A stretch of DNA of 64,000 nt from Janthinobacterium tructae (GTDB lineage Bacteria > Pseudomonadota > Gammaproteobacteria > Burkholderiales > Burkholderiaceae_D), in the NCBI RefSeq assembly GCF_006517255.1, contig NZ_CP041185.1:2108001-2172000 (forward strand), given 5' to 3'. The translations under genes and the position numbers were made by a program. Shown in pieces: positions 26,673 through 35,285 of this stretch (positions are counted from its first letter, which is position 1; every line of letters begins with the position of its first letter). The notes under the pieces were generated by a model, which was not told where the DNA came from, ran no database searches, and saw nothing but the letters and a program-made list of their open reading frames with translations.

Positions 26673-27031
26673 ATGGCCACCCACACCATGCCGCCGAACA
26701 CGCGCGCGGGCCAGGCGGCGACCGAATGCTCGGGCGCTTCCAGGCACTCGCCGCTGGCCAGGTCGAAATGCTGCTTGTAGATGGGCGAGGCGACGACGAC
26801 GCGCTCGCCGATGCTGCCCACCAGGCCCCGCGAGAGCACGGAAGCGCCCGCGTTCGGGTCGACATTGTCGATCGCGTACACGCGCGGCGCGGCATCGCCG
26901 ATGCGGAACACGGCCACGTGGCGCCCGTTCAACAATGCGCACACGCCCGTGTCGGGCACGATGTCGCTCAAGGGGCAGATGGCCACCCAGTTGTCGGCGC
27001 TGGCGCCGGACAGTTCATTCATCGCATTCAT
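26669..27031 (-). CDS. nirD: Assimilatory nitrite reductase small subunit
   Basis: A 120-residue Rieske-fold protein, the small subunit of NADH-dependent nitrite reductase. The sequence WVAICPLSDIVPDTGVCALL, FRIGDAAPRVYAIDN and IYKQHFDLASGECLEAP follows the NirD pattern. The Cys/His ligands of true Rieske clusters are absent, as is normal for NirD. GGAGG lies 8 bases before ATG 27031. It follows nirB by 3 bases and overlaps nasC by 4, so the three are translated together. Confidence 0.93.
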   Translation of the reverse strand: MNAMNELSGASADNWVAICPLSDIVPDTGVCALLNGRHVAVFRIGDAAPRVYAIDNVDPNAGASVLSRGLVGSIGERVVVASPIYKQHFDLASGECLEAPEHSVAAWPARVFGGMVWVAI

Positions 27032-27034
27032 GGC

Positions 27035-29599
27035 TCAAGCCTCCACGGCAAGGATGGGGATCACGCTGCTGCGGCGTTCAATCGGCGTGGCGGGCCGGAT
27101 CTGGCCCCGCTCTTCGACGAACACCACGTTTTCATCGTTCTTCTCGCTGTTGACGAAATGGCGGAAACGCTGGCGCACGGCGGGGTCGGTGACGGCCGCT
27201 TTCCATTCGCAGGCGTAGGTGTCGACCACGTGCTGCATGTCTGCTTCCAGCTCGTGGGCGATGCCCAGGCGGTCGGCCACGACGACGGCTTTCAGGTAAT
27301 CGAGCCCCCCTTCGAGGTTGTCGCGCCACACGCTGGTGCGCTGCAGGCGGTCGGCCGTGCGCACGTAAAACATCAGGAAGCGGTCGACATAGCGCACCAG
27401 GGTGGCTTCATCGAGGTCCGACGCCAGCAGTTCCGCGTGGCGCGGCTTCATGCCGCCATTGCCGCACACGTACAGGTTCCAGCCCTTCTCCGTGGCGATC
27501 AGGCCGATATCCTTGCCCTGCGCCTCGGCGCATTCGCGCGTGCAGCCGGAGACGCCGAACTTGATCTTGTGCGGCGTGCGCAAGCCCTTGTAGCGGTTTT
27601 CCAGCTGAATCGCAAAGCCCACGCTGTCAGCCACGCCGTAGCGGCACCAGGTGGAACCGACGCATGATTTCACCGTGCGCAAGGATTTGCCGTAGGCGTG
27701 GCCCGATTCGAAGCCTGCCGCGATCAGCTCTTCCCAGATGGCCGGCAACTGGTCCACGCGCGCGCCGAACAGGTCGACCCGCTGGCCGCCCGTGATCTTG
27801 GTATATAGCCCGTATTTTTTTGCCACCGTACCGACGGCGATCAGGCCGTCGGCCGTCACTTCGCCGCCCGGCATGCGCGGCACCACGGAGTACGTGCCAT
27901 CCTTCTGGATATTACCGAGGAAATAATCGTTACTGTCCTGCAGGCTGGCGTGCACGGGCGACAGCACGAAATCGTTCCAGCACGAGGCCAGGATATTCGC
28001 CGCCACGGGCTTGCACACATCGCAGCCCAGGCCCTGGCCATGCGCGCCCAGGAGTTCTCCGAAGCTGCGAAGCTTGCCCACGCGGACCAGGTGGTGCAAT
28101 TCCTGGCGCGAGTAGGCAAAATGCTCGCACAAGTGATTGTTGACGGCCAGGCCCTGCTTCTGCATTTCCGCCTTCATGATCTGCGTCACCAGCGGCACGC
28201 AGCCGCCGCAGGCCGTGCCGGCTTTCGTGCAGGATTTTAATGCGCCGATGGTAGTGGCGCCGTCGGCAACGGCGGCGCACAGCGCGCCTTTCGAGACGTC
28301 GTTGCAGGAGCAGATTTGCGCCGCATCGGGCAAGGCGTCCACGCCCAGGCCCACCTTTTGCTGGCCGTCGGCCTGCGGCAGGATCAGGAATTCGGGGGAT
28401 GCAGGCAGCTCGATTTTATTGAGCATCATCTGCAAGAGCGTGCCGTATTCGCTGGCGTCGCCCACCATCACGCCGCCCAGCAGGTATTTGCCGCAATCGG
28501 AGACCACGATCTTCTTGTAGATCTGCTTGCGCTCGTCCATGAACTGGTAGGAGCGGCTGCCCGGCGCATTGCCGTGCGGGTCGCCCAGGCTGGCCACGTC
28601 CACGCCCATCAACTTGAGCTTGGTGCTCATGTCGGCGCCCTTGAACGACGCTTCGCCCGCTTCTCCTTCCTCTTCCTGCAGCACATGGCGCGCCGCGATG
28701 CGCGCCATTTCGTAGCCGGGCGCCACCAGGCCGAACACCAGGCCGCCCCACAGCGCGCATTCGCCGATCGCATAAATATCGGGGTCGGAGGTGACGCAGC
28801 GGTCGTCGATGGCGATGCCGCCGCGCGGCCCCACATCCAGGCCGCAGGCGCGCGCCAGTTCGTCGCGCGGACGGATACCGGCCGAGAAGACGATCATGTC
28901 CGCTTCCAGGTGGCTGCCGTCGGCAAACTGCATGCGGTGCGTGGCCGATTCGCCGTCGACAATGGCCAGCGTGTTCTTTTGCGTGTGTACGGTCACGCCC
29001 AGTTCCTCGATCTTGCGGCGCAGGACGCGCGCGCCCCCTTCATCGACTTGCACGGCCATCAGGCGCGGCGCAAATTCCACCACGTGGGTGTCGAGCTTCA
29101 AATCGCGCAAGGCCTTCGCGCATTCGAGGCCCAGCAGTCCGCCGCCGATCACCACGCCAGTGGTGGACTTGGCGCCCCAGGCCAGCATGGCTTCCAGGTC
29201 TTCGATGGTGCGGTAGACGAAACAGCCATCGCGCTCCTTGCCCGGCAGCGGCGGCACGAACGGCGTGGAACCGGTGGCGAACACCAGCTTGTCGTAGGCC
29301 AGCACTTCGCCCGTGCTGACGGTGACGGTTTTCGCCACGCGGTCGATGGACACGGCCCGCGCATTGAGCTTCAGCACGACGTTGCCCTTGTCGAAGAAAC
29401 CGGGTGCCACCAAGGAGAGGTCCTCGGCCGATTTTCCATTAAAAAATTCGGACAGGTGCACCCTGTCATAGGCGGGGCGCGGCTCTTCGCACAAGACCGT
29501 CACGCACAAGTGCGGCGCGTTTTCCAGGGCCAGGCGTTCGAGGAATTTGTGTCCGACCATGCCATGGCCGAGGACGACGATCTTCACGGGGTGGTTCAT
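27035..29599 (-). CDS. nirB: Assimilatory nitrite reductase [NAD(P)H], large subunit
   Basis: An 854-residue cytoplasmic enzyme reducing nitrite to ammonium with six electrons from NAD(P)H. In order: FAD/NAD module (IVVLGHGMVGHKFLERL, GVVIGGGLLGLECAKAL, DPDIYAIGECALWG), a BFD-like [2Fe-2S] domain (QICSCNDVSKGALCAAV, KAGTACGGCVPLV), and a nitrite/sulfite-reductase half with the [4Fe-4S]-sirohaem cysteines in SCVGSTWCRYG and GCTRECAEAQGKD. All cofactor motifs are present and the length is normal. GAGGAGAG precedes ATG 29599, 10 bases after the narK stop. Sirohaem synthesis (cysG) is not in the window. Confidence 0.96.
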   Translation of the reverse strand: MNHPVKIVVLGHGMVGHKFLERLALENAPHLCVTVLCEEPRPAYDRVHLSEFFNGKSAEDLSLVAPGFFDKGNVVLKLNARAVSIDRVAKTVTVSTGEVLAYDKLVFATGSTPFVPPLPGKERDGCFVYRTIEDLEAMLAWGAKSTTGVVIGGGLLGLECAKALRDLKLDTHVVEFAPRLMAVQVDEGGARVLRRKIEELGVTVHTQKNTLAIVDGESATHRMQFADGSHLEADMIVFSAGIRPRDELARACGLDVGPRGGIAIDDRCVTSDPDIYAIGECALWGGLVFGLVAPGYEMARIAARHVLQEEEGEAGEASFKGADMSTKLKLMGVDVASLGDPHGNAPGSRSYQFMDERKQIYKKIVVSDCGKYLLGGVMVGDASEYGTLLQMMLNKIELPASPEFLILPQADGQQKVGLGVDALPDAAQICSCNDVSKGALCAAVADGATTIGALKSCTKAGTACGGCVPLVTQIMKAEMQKQGLAVNNHLCEHFAYSRQELHHLVRVGKLRSFGELLGAHGQGLGCDVCKPVAANILASCWNDFVLSPVHASLQDSNDYFLGNIQKDGTYSVVPRMPGGEVTADGLIAVGTVAKKYGLYTKITGGQRVDLFGARVDQLPAIWEELIAAGFESGHAYGKSLRTVKSCVGSTWCRYGVADSVGFAIQLENRYKGLRTPHKIKFGVSGCTRECAEAQGKDIGLIATEKGWNLYVCGNGGMKPRHAELLASDLDEATLVRYVDRFLMFYVRTADRLQRTSVWRDNLEGGLDYLKAVVVADRLGIAHELEADMQHVVDTYACEWKAAVTDPAVRQRFRHFVNSEKNDENVVFVEERGQIRPATPIERRSSVIPILAVEA

Positions 29600-29609
29600 T
29601 CTGCTCTCC

Positions 29610-30917
29610 TCAGGCCGCGGCCATGTTCGGTTCGGCCGCCAGACCCGTGAAACGGGCGGCGATGGCGCACAGGGCTGAGATCACCACCAGCGCGCTCAAG
29701 ATGATCAGGGTCTGGCGGATGTCGCCCGTGCCCTTCATCAGGAAACCGGCCGCGACGGCGCCCACGTTGCCGCCCGCGCCGATGATGCCGGCCACGCCGC
29801 CGAGCGCGCGGCTGTCGATGAAGGGCACCAGCGCATAGGTGGCGCCGCAAGCCATGTGGGTGAACAGGCCGAAGACCAGCATGGCGATGACGGCATACGT
29901 GACGCTGTCGACTTTGGCAAACCACAGCAAGCCCACGCCTTCGCCTATCATCAGCATGAACAGCAGGGTCACGCGGCTGTTCAGGTTGCCGCGCAGGGCC
30001 AGCTTGTCGGACATCCAGCCGCCCAGGGCGCGGGCAAACAGGGCCAGCAAGCCGAAGCTGCCGGCGGCCAGACCCGCCGATTTCAGCGACAGGCCGAAAT
30101 GGTCGACGTAATACACGGCGGCGATGTTGTGGATGAAAATCTCGATGCCGAAGCAGGCGCCGTAGGTGACGAACAGCAGCCACACGCGGTAGTTGGAACT
30201 GGCTGCCTTGAAGCTGGCCCAGCCACCGCTTTTGCCACCACCTTTGCCGCCTTCGATGGCGGTGCCGGCGGCGCGCAAGTCCGAGTAATTGCCTTCAGGG
30301 CAATCCTGCGTATAGCGCCAGTACAGCACGGCCATCACCAGCATCAGCACGCCCGGCACCAGCAGGGCGATGCGCCAGCCCAGCGATTCGGACACACCCA
30401 GCATCAGCACGGCACCGAGCAACAGCGGCATCAGCGCCTGTGCCGCACCGCCGCCCGCATTGCCCCAGCCGGCGGCGGCGGCATTCGCCGTGCCCACCAC
30501 GCGGGGCGCGAACATCACGGAGGTGTGATATTGCGTGATGACAAAGCTGGCGCCGACGGCGCCGATGCCCAGGCGAAAGAACAGAAAGCTTTCATAGCTT
30601 TGCGAGGCGGCCACGCCCAGCACGGGAATGGCGCCCAGCAGCAGCAAGCCCGTGTACGTCTTGCGTGGGCCGTAGCGGTCGCACAAGGGGCCGACGATCA
30701 GGCGCACGAGGATGGTGATGGCGACGGCCGCGATATTGATATTCGCCACTTGCGCCAAGGAAAGACCAAACTCGCCCTTGATGACCGGCATCAGCGGTGC
30801 ACAGGCGAACCAGGCGAAGAAACACACGAAAAATGCCATCCACGTCAGGTGGAATGCCCGCATGGGCGGCGTGGCGAGGGAGAAGAGCGCGATGCGCGTT
30901 GCTTTTTGGCTGGCCAT
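29610..30917 (-). CDS. narK: Nitrate/nitrite transporter (NarK/NasA major facilitator family)
   Basis: A 435-residue, 12-helix inner-membrane transporter of the nitrate/nitrite porter family. Both nitrate-signature glycine-rich helices are visible, AAAAGWGNAGGGAAQALMP and GIIGAGGNVGAVAAGFLMKG, as is the helix-2/3 motif RLIVGPLCDRYGPRKTY. As the first gene of an operon that reduces nitrate to ammonium it should import nitrate for assimilation. Its 5' leader carries a sigma-54 promoter and an ANTAR-type antitermination element. The ribosome site before ATG 30917 (GGGAACC) is weak. Confidence 0.94.
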   Translation of the reverse strand: MASQKATRIALFSLATPPMRAFHLTWMAFFVCFFAWFACAPLMPVIKGEFGLSLAQVANINIAAVAITILVRLIVGPLCDRYGPRKTYTGLLLLGAIPVLGVAASQSYESFLFFRLGIGAVGASFVITQYHTSVMFAPRVVGTANAAAAGWGNAGGGAAQALMPLLLGAVLMLGVSESLGWRIALLVPGVLMLVMAVLYWRYTQDCPEGNYSDLRAAGTAIEGGKGGGKSGGWASFKAASSNYRVWLLFVTYGACFGIEIFIHNIAAVYYVDHFGLSLKSAGLAAGSFGLLALFARALGGWMSDKLALRGNLNSRVTLLFMLMIGEGVGLLWFAKVDSVTYAVIAMLVFGLFTHMACGATYALVPFIDSRALGGVAGIIGAGGNVGAVAAGFLMKGTGDIRQTLIILSALVVISALCAIAARFTGLAAEPNMAAA

Positions 30918-30959
30918 GATAGGTTCCCGAAGTATCCCGAAAATAACAAAAATGCAAAC

Positions 30960-30982
30960 AAAAACGGCGCCCGCCCCCGCCG
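30960..30982 (-). terminator. Second terminator-like hairpin in the narK leader
   Basis: On the minus strand CGGCG (30978-30982) and CGCCG (30965-30969) form a GC-rich stem followed by five U residues (30960-30964). It lies 3 bases after the U-run of the ANTAR-associated terminator and 43 bases before narK, so the leader carries two terminator-like hairpins in tandem. Confidence 0.5.
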
Positions 30983-30985
30983 ATG

Positions 30986-31037
30986 AAAAAAATCAGCCAG
31001 AGCGGACGCCGTTGTCCAGGTGGTCCGTCGTTGGACC
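30986..31037 (-). promoter_or_regulatory. ANTAR-type (NasT/NasR) dual-hairpin antitermination leader of the nitrate operon
   Basis: In the minus-strand transcript P1 is GGUCC-AACGAC-GGACC (31037 to 31022) and P2 is GGAC-AACGGC-GUCC (31017 to 31004), separated by 4 bases. Both hexaloops have A at position 1 and G at position 4, the signature bound by ANTAR regulators such as NasR and NasT. P2 can extend by an outer CCA/UGG pairing (31023-31021 with 30999-30997) and is followed by seven U residues at 30992-30986, making an intrinsic terminator. The outer CCA shares two bases with the 3' arm of P1. The expected logic is that a nitrate-activated ANTAR protein stabilises the two hexaloop hairpins so that transcription reads through into narK. 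The nasS/nasT or nasR gene is not in this window. Confidence 0.82.
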
Positions 31038-31084
31038 GTTGTGCGTTTATTCAGGGGATCGCCGTTGATCCGTACCTTCTGTTT

Positions 31085-31101
31085 AGCAAGCGCCGTGCCA
31101 G
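31085..31101 (-). promoter_or_regulatory. Sigma-54 promoter of the nitrate assimilation operon
   Basis: Read on the minus strand the 17 bases are CTGGCACGGCGCTTGCT, an exact fit to the -24/-12 pattern TGGCACG-N4-TTGC. Transcription would start near 31074, about 37 bases upstream of the first ANTAR hairpin and 157 bases before narK. Sigma-54 with an NtrC-type activator is the usual nitrogen-limitation control of such operons. Confidence 0.82.
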
Positions 31102-31173
31102 CTTGCCGCACGGGCAAATAGCCTTATCGATACGAGGTTTGCGCCAGATCATGGCCAATCACGGTGCAAGCAC

Positions 31174-31209
31174 GCCACTTGCTGGTGCATGCGGGAACCA
31201 GCAAGTGGC
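31174..31209. promoter_or_regulatory. Perfect 13-bp inverted repeat upstream of the sigma-54 promoter
   Basis: GCCACTTGCTGGT (31174-31186) and ACCAGCAAGTGGC (31197-31209) are perfect inverted arms around a 10-base spacer. Its centre lies about 117 bases upstream of the predicted sigma-54 start, a normal enhancer distance, and about 60 bases upstream of the divergent gene at 31254. It could be an activator site or a hairpin in the 5' region of that gene. Confidence 0.45.
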
Positions 31210-31253
31210 AACTTTTGTCTAAATACCATTCGAAGTAGTCGCAGGAGGCCACG

Positions 31254-32942
31254 ATGGTCAAGATACTGCGCCGCTGGCGGCCACCGTGGCTCGCTTGCGC
31301 GTGCGCTGGCGTACTGCTCATTACGTGGAGCAACACCGCCGCCGCGCAAGAACCGAAGGAACACAGCGAACTCGATGCCACTGTCGTTGCGCCCTTCCGC
31401 GCCGCAGCCGCTGCGCGGACAACGCAGGCGCGCACCTTTATTGTTCGCCTCGCCTATCCCGACGAGGCCCGCACCCATGCGGTGCGCTGGAGCTTGATCT
31501 TGTCCGGCCCCGGCCCGCAAGGTGCCGTGCTGCGGCGCTGGTCGGGCACGCAACAGGTGGGCGTCGGTGGCAAGAGCGTGAACTTGCCCTGGGATGGCCG
31601 CGCCGACGCCGATGCGCGCGAACGGCGCATGCTGGCGCCCGATGGCTTGTACCAGCTGCGCCTGCTGGCCGTGGCGGACGCCGGCACGCCGCAAGAGGCG
31701 CAGGTGGAACAGCAATGGCACATCCAGGTGCAGCGGGGCGCCAGCACGGCGCCCAAGGTACCCGCCTTCCAGGCCGGCCTGCAACAGCTGTCCCGCCTGG
31801 ATGGGCAGCTGGACTACCGCATCGTCTACGCCAACCTGCACAGCCAGACGCGCCACAGCGACGGCGGCGCAGCGCTCGATGCCTGCCGTGGCGCACAGGA
31901 GCCGCAAACGGCGCCCTACGGCCCCATCGACGCGTATGTCTACGCGCAGCAACACGGGCTGGACGCGCTGCTGACATCCGAGCACAACCATATGTACGAC
32001 GGTTCGGACGGAACAAACCCCGCAGCCACTCCTGCCGAAGCCAAGGCCCTGTACCAGACGGGCCTGGCCGAAGCGGCCGCGTATACGGCCGCCCATCCCG
32101 GTTTCCTGGCCCTGTACGGCATGGAATGGGGCGTCATCAACAAGGGCGGCCATTTAAATATCTTCAATAGCGAGCAGTTGCTGGGATGGGAAAGAAATGC
32201 CGGCGGCGAACTGCTGGCCGACCTGGAAACGCCGAAGGGTGATTATGCGGGCCTGTACGCACTAATGCGCGAACGGGGCTGGCTGGGCCAGTTCAACCAC
32301 CCGGCGCAAACGGGCCAGTTTCTCGTCAACGGCCAGCCGCTCGGCTACACACAAGATGGTGACGCGGCCATGGTGCTGTGCGAAGTGATGAACACCTCCG
32401 CCTTTTCCACCAACGACGCGGAAACGGAGACGCGGCGCAGCAATTACGAGGCGGCTTGCAACCGGGTCCTGGCCGCCGGCTACCACGTGGCCTTCAGCAG
32501 CAACCAGGACAACCACTGCGCCAACTGGGGCGCGTCCTACGGCAACCGCACGGCCGTGCTGGTGGCCAACCCGGCTGCCGGCATGCCCGTGACACGCGAC
32601 AGCTTCATCGACGCGTTGCGCGCGCGCCGCGTCTTTGCCACCATGGACAAGCATGCGCAACTGCTGTTTACGGCGAATGGCAAGCTGATGGGCGAAAACT
32701 TCGAGAACCGGGGACCGCTGCACCTGGCCACCCATTTCAGCAACAGCGCGGGACGGCAAGCGGCGGCCATCGCCATCTTGCACGGTGTGCCGGGCGGCAA
32801 CGGCTCCGTCACCGCCATATCGGATCAGGCCGAGACCACCCTCACGCCCGCGCCCGGCCCCCATTTCTATTACGCGCGCCTGACGCAGGATGATGGCAAT
32901 ATCGTCTGGTCGGCACCCGTGTGGGTCGATCAGTTGCCGTGA
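31254..32942 (+). CDS. Secreted PHP-fold metallohydrolase, CehA/McbA-like
   Basis: A 562-residue protein with a Sec signal peptide (hydrophobic stretch LACACAVLLI-type around residues 11-25, ending near AAAQ at 31). After an Ig-like N-terminal part (about 50-170) comes a PHP-like domain with probable metal ligands in YANLHSQTRHSDGG (about 200-215), LLTSEHNHM, GQFNHPAQTG and SSNQDNHCANWG. The CehA/McbA family includes aryl-carbamate hydrolases, but most members are uncharacterised, so the substrate here is unknown. GGAGG lies 6 bases before ATG 31254. It is divergent from the nitrate operon and shares its 336-base control region, though no functional link is evident. Confidence 0.72.
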   Translation: MVKILRRWRPPWLACACAGVLLITWSNTAAAQEPKEHSELDATVVAPFRAAAAARTTQARTFIVRLAYPDEARTHAVRWSLILSGPGPQGAVLRRWSGTQQVGVGGKSVNLPWDGRADADARERRMLAPDGLYQLRLLAVADAGTPQEAQVEQQWHIQVQRGASTAPKVPAFQAGLQQLSRLDGQLDYRIVYANLHSQTRHSDGGAALDACRGAQEPQTAPYGPIDAYVYAQQHGLDALLTSEHNHMYDGSDGTNPAATPAEAKALYQTGLAEAAAYTAAHPGFLALYGMEWGVINKGGHLNIFNSEQLLGWERNAGGELLADLETPKGDYAGLYALMRERGWLGQFNHPAQTGQFLVNGQPLGYTQDGDAAMVLCEVMNTSAFSTNDAETETRRSNYEAACNRVLAAGYHVAFSSNQDNHCANWGASYGNRTAVLVANPAAGMPVTRDSFIDALRARRVFATMDKHAQLLFTANGKLMGENFENRGPLHLATHFSNSAGRQAAAIAILHGVPGGNGSVTAISDQAETTLTPAPGPHFYYARLTQDDGNIVWSAPVWVDQLP

Positions 32943-33021
32943 ACGCCGCAGATCAGGGAACGGCGGCACGGACTGGCGCCCCCTGAAGAGCCAACACGCC
33001 GCAGATTCTACGGCCTCGCCC

Positions 33022-33060
33022 TTTTCCAGCAAACAATATTGGAAAAGTAATTATTTTTTT
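33022..33060 (+). terminator. Weak terminator-like hairpin after the PHP-fold gene
   Basis: TTTTCCA (33022-33028) and TGGAAAA (33040-33046) form a 7-bp A+T-rich stem with an 11-base loop, followed after a few bases by a run of seven T residues ending at 33060. It lies about 80 bases after the stop of the PHP-fold gene and 105 bases before the prolyl oligopeptidase start. Confidence 0.35.
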
Positions 33061-33164
33061 AAGTAGTCGTCCATAGACACTGGTTCCTCACAGCAATCCA
33101 TGGCACCATGGCTGCGCCGTTTTGCCTGCAACGCGGCCTCCATCGGACCAACCAGGAACCCTAC

Positions 33165-35276
33165 ATGTCGTCATATCGCAATCTCGCCGGCAGCATGCTG
33201 CTCGGCCTGGCCGCAGCGGGCATCGCCCATGCACAAGCACCCACGCCCTCCGCTGCCACTGCTCCGGCTGATCCCCACCTGTGGCTGGAAGAAGTCCTCG
33301 GCGACAAGCCGCTGGCCTGGGTCAAACAGCACAATGCCGTCACCACCAAAGAACTGGAAGCCCGGCCCGGCTTCTCCGCCCTGCAGGCGCGCCTGAAAAC
33401 CATCCTCAACTCGAAGGAACGCATTCCCTACGTCAGCAAGGAAGGCGAGTATTACTACAATTTCTGGCGCGACGCCCAGCATGTGCGCGGCATCTGGCGC
33501 CGCACCACGCTGGCGCAGTACCAGCTGGCGGAACCCGCCTGGGAAACCGTGATCGACCTCGACCAGCTGGCCGCCGGCGAGCATGAAAACTGGGTCTGGG
33601 GCGGCGCGTCCTGCCTGTATCCAAAGGGCGAACGCTGCCTCATTTCCCTGTCGCGCGGCGGCGGCGACGCCAAGGTGGTGCGCGAATACGACGTGGCCAA
33701 ACGCGCCTTTGTCGACGGCGGTTTTACCCTGCCCGAGGCGAAGGGCAGCGCCAGCTGGATCGACCAGGACACCCTGTTCGTCTCCACCGATTTCGGCCCC
33801 GGCACGATGACCAGCTCCGGCTACCCGCGCATCATTAAAGAGTGGCAGCGCGGCACGCCGCTGACGCAGGCACACACGCTGTATGAAGCCAAGGCCGACG
33901 ACTTGAGCGCCGGCGCCTACAAGGACTTCACGCCCGGCTACGAACACCAGTTCATCGAGCGGCAAATCGATTTCTACAGCGGCGAAATGTTCCTGCGCGA
34001 CGGCGCCGACTTGAAGAAAGTGCCGAAGCCGGACGACGCGACGGCCTTCACCGTGCGCGACCAATTGATCATCACCCTGCGCTCGGACTGGAAAGTGAAC
34101 GGCAAAACCTACCTGCAAGGCTCATTGCTGGCGACCGACTTCAAGGCCTTCATGCAGGGCAAGCAGGACCTGGAAGTGCTGTACGCGCCCACGGCCACGT
34201 CTTCGCTGGACAATGTCACGCCAACGAAATCAACCATCCTCGTGACGACCCTGGACAAGGTCAAGAACCGCCTGACGGAACTGCGCCACGTGAACGGCAA
34301 GTGGCAGCGCCGCGCAGTCGACGCGCCGAAGCTGGGCACCCTGGCCGTCAGCGCGCTCGATCCCGTCGACTCGGACCAGTACTTCCTGACGGTGACGGAC
34401 TTCCTCAACCCGACCACCCTGTACCTGGCCACGGCGCAGAGCGACAAGCGCACGAAAATCAAGTCCCTGCCCGCCTACTACGACGCGGCGCCGTACAAGG
34501 TGGAGCAGTTCGAATCGACGTCGAAGGACGGCACGAAGGTGCCGTATTTCGCCATCATGAACAAGAAGACGAAGTTAGACGGCAGCAACCCCACCGTACT
34601 GTATGGCTACGGCGGCTTCGAAGTGTCGCTCAAACCTAGCTACAGCGGCACCACCGGTGTGGCGTGGCTGGAAAAGGGCGGCGTGTATGTGCTGGCAAAT
34701 ATCCGCGGCGGCGGCGAATTCGGCCCCCGCTGGCACCAGGCGGCGCTGAAAGAAAATCGCCAGCGCGCGTATGACGATTTCATCTCCGTGGCGCAGGACC
34801 TGATCAAGCGCAAGGTCACCAGTCCGCGCCACCTGGGCATCATGGGTGGCAGCAATGGCGGCCTGCTGACGGGCGCCGTGCTGGTGCAGCGTCCCGACCT
34901 GTTCAACGCCGTCGTCAGCCAGGTGCCGCTGCTCGACATGCGCCGCTACAACAAGATGCTGGCGGGCGCCTCATGGATGGGAGAGTACGGCGACCCGGAT
35001 GTGGCGGAACAATGGGCCTACATCAGCAAGTACTCGCCATACCAGAACGTCTTCAAGGACAAGAAATATCCGCGCGTGCTGTTTACCACCTCCACGCGCG
35101 ACGACCGGGTCCATCCCGGCCATGCGCGCAAGATGGTGGCAAAGATGGAAGAGCAAGGCCACGACGTGCTGTACTGGGAAAACACGGAAGGCGGCCATGC
35201 GGGCGCCGCCAACAACGACCAGCAGGCGCTGATGTGGGCGCTGACCTACACCTTCCTGCTGGAGCAGCTGAAGTAA
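33165..35276 (+). CDS. Secreted prolyl oligopeptidase family serine peptidase (S9A)
   Basis: A 703-residue peptidase with a signal peptide (LAGSMLLGLAAAGIAHAQA, cleavage near residue 24). Residues about 35-440 form the beta-propeller lid beginning DPHLWLEEVLGDKPLAWVK; residues about 450-703 are the alpha/beta-hydrolase catalytic domain. The catalytic serine is Ser563 in IMGGSNGGLLTG; Asp646/647 in TRDDRVHPGH and His678 in TEGGHAG complete the triad. It would cut short proline-containing peptides in the periplasm or outside. ATG 33165 has AGGAA upstream and starts directly with the signal peptide; the ATG at 33108 does not. Confidence 0.92.
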   Translation: MSSYRNLAGSMLLGLAAAGIAHAQAPTPSAATAPADPHLWLEEVLGDKPLAWVKQHNAVTTKELEARPGFSALQARLKTILNSKERIPYVSKEGEYYYNFWRDAQHVRGIWRRTTLAQYQLAEPAWETVIDLDQLAAGEHENWVWGGASCLYPKGERCLISLSRGGGDAKVVREYDVAKRAFVDGGFTLPEAKGSASWIDQDTLFVSTDFGPGTMTSSGYPRIIKEWQRGTPLTQAHTLYEAKADDLSAGAYKDFTPGYEHQFIERQIDFYSGEMFLRDGADLKKVPKPDDATAFTVRDQLIITLRSDWKVNGKTYLQGSLLATDFKAFMQGKQDLEVLYAPTATSSLDNVTPTKSTILVTTLDKVKNRLTELRHVNGKWQRRAVDAPKLGTLAVSALDPVDSDQYFLTVTDFLNPTTLYLATAQSDKRTKIKSLPAYYDAAPYKVEQFESTSKDGTKVPYFAIMNKKTKLDGSNPTVLYGYGGFEVSLKPSYSGTTGVAWLEKGGVYVLANIRGGGEFGPRWHQAALKENRQRAYDDFISVAQDLIKRKVTSPRHLGIMGGSNGGLLTGAVLVQRPDLFNAVVSQVPLLDMRRYNKMLAGASWMGEYGDPDVAEQWAYISKYSPYQNVFKDKKYPRVLFTTSTRDDRVHPGHARKMVAKMEEQGHDVLYWENTEGGHAGAANNDQQALMWALTYTFLLEQLK

Positions 35277-35285
35277 TGTGGTGGT

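Noticed and set aside
26669..27031. Loss of Rieske cluster ligands in NirD, considered as a broken gene.
   Set aside because: NirD subunits normally lack these ligands; length and operon position are ordinary.
31164..31188. Possible NtrC-binding site upstream of the sigma-54 promoter.
   Set aside because: GCAC and GTGC are separated by 11 bases instead of 7, and the second half is part of a longer perfect dyad.
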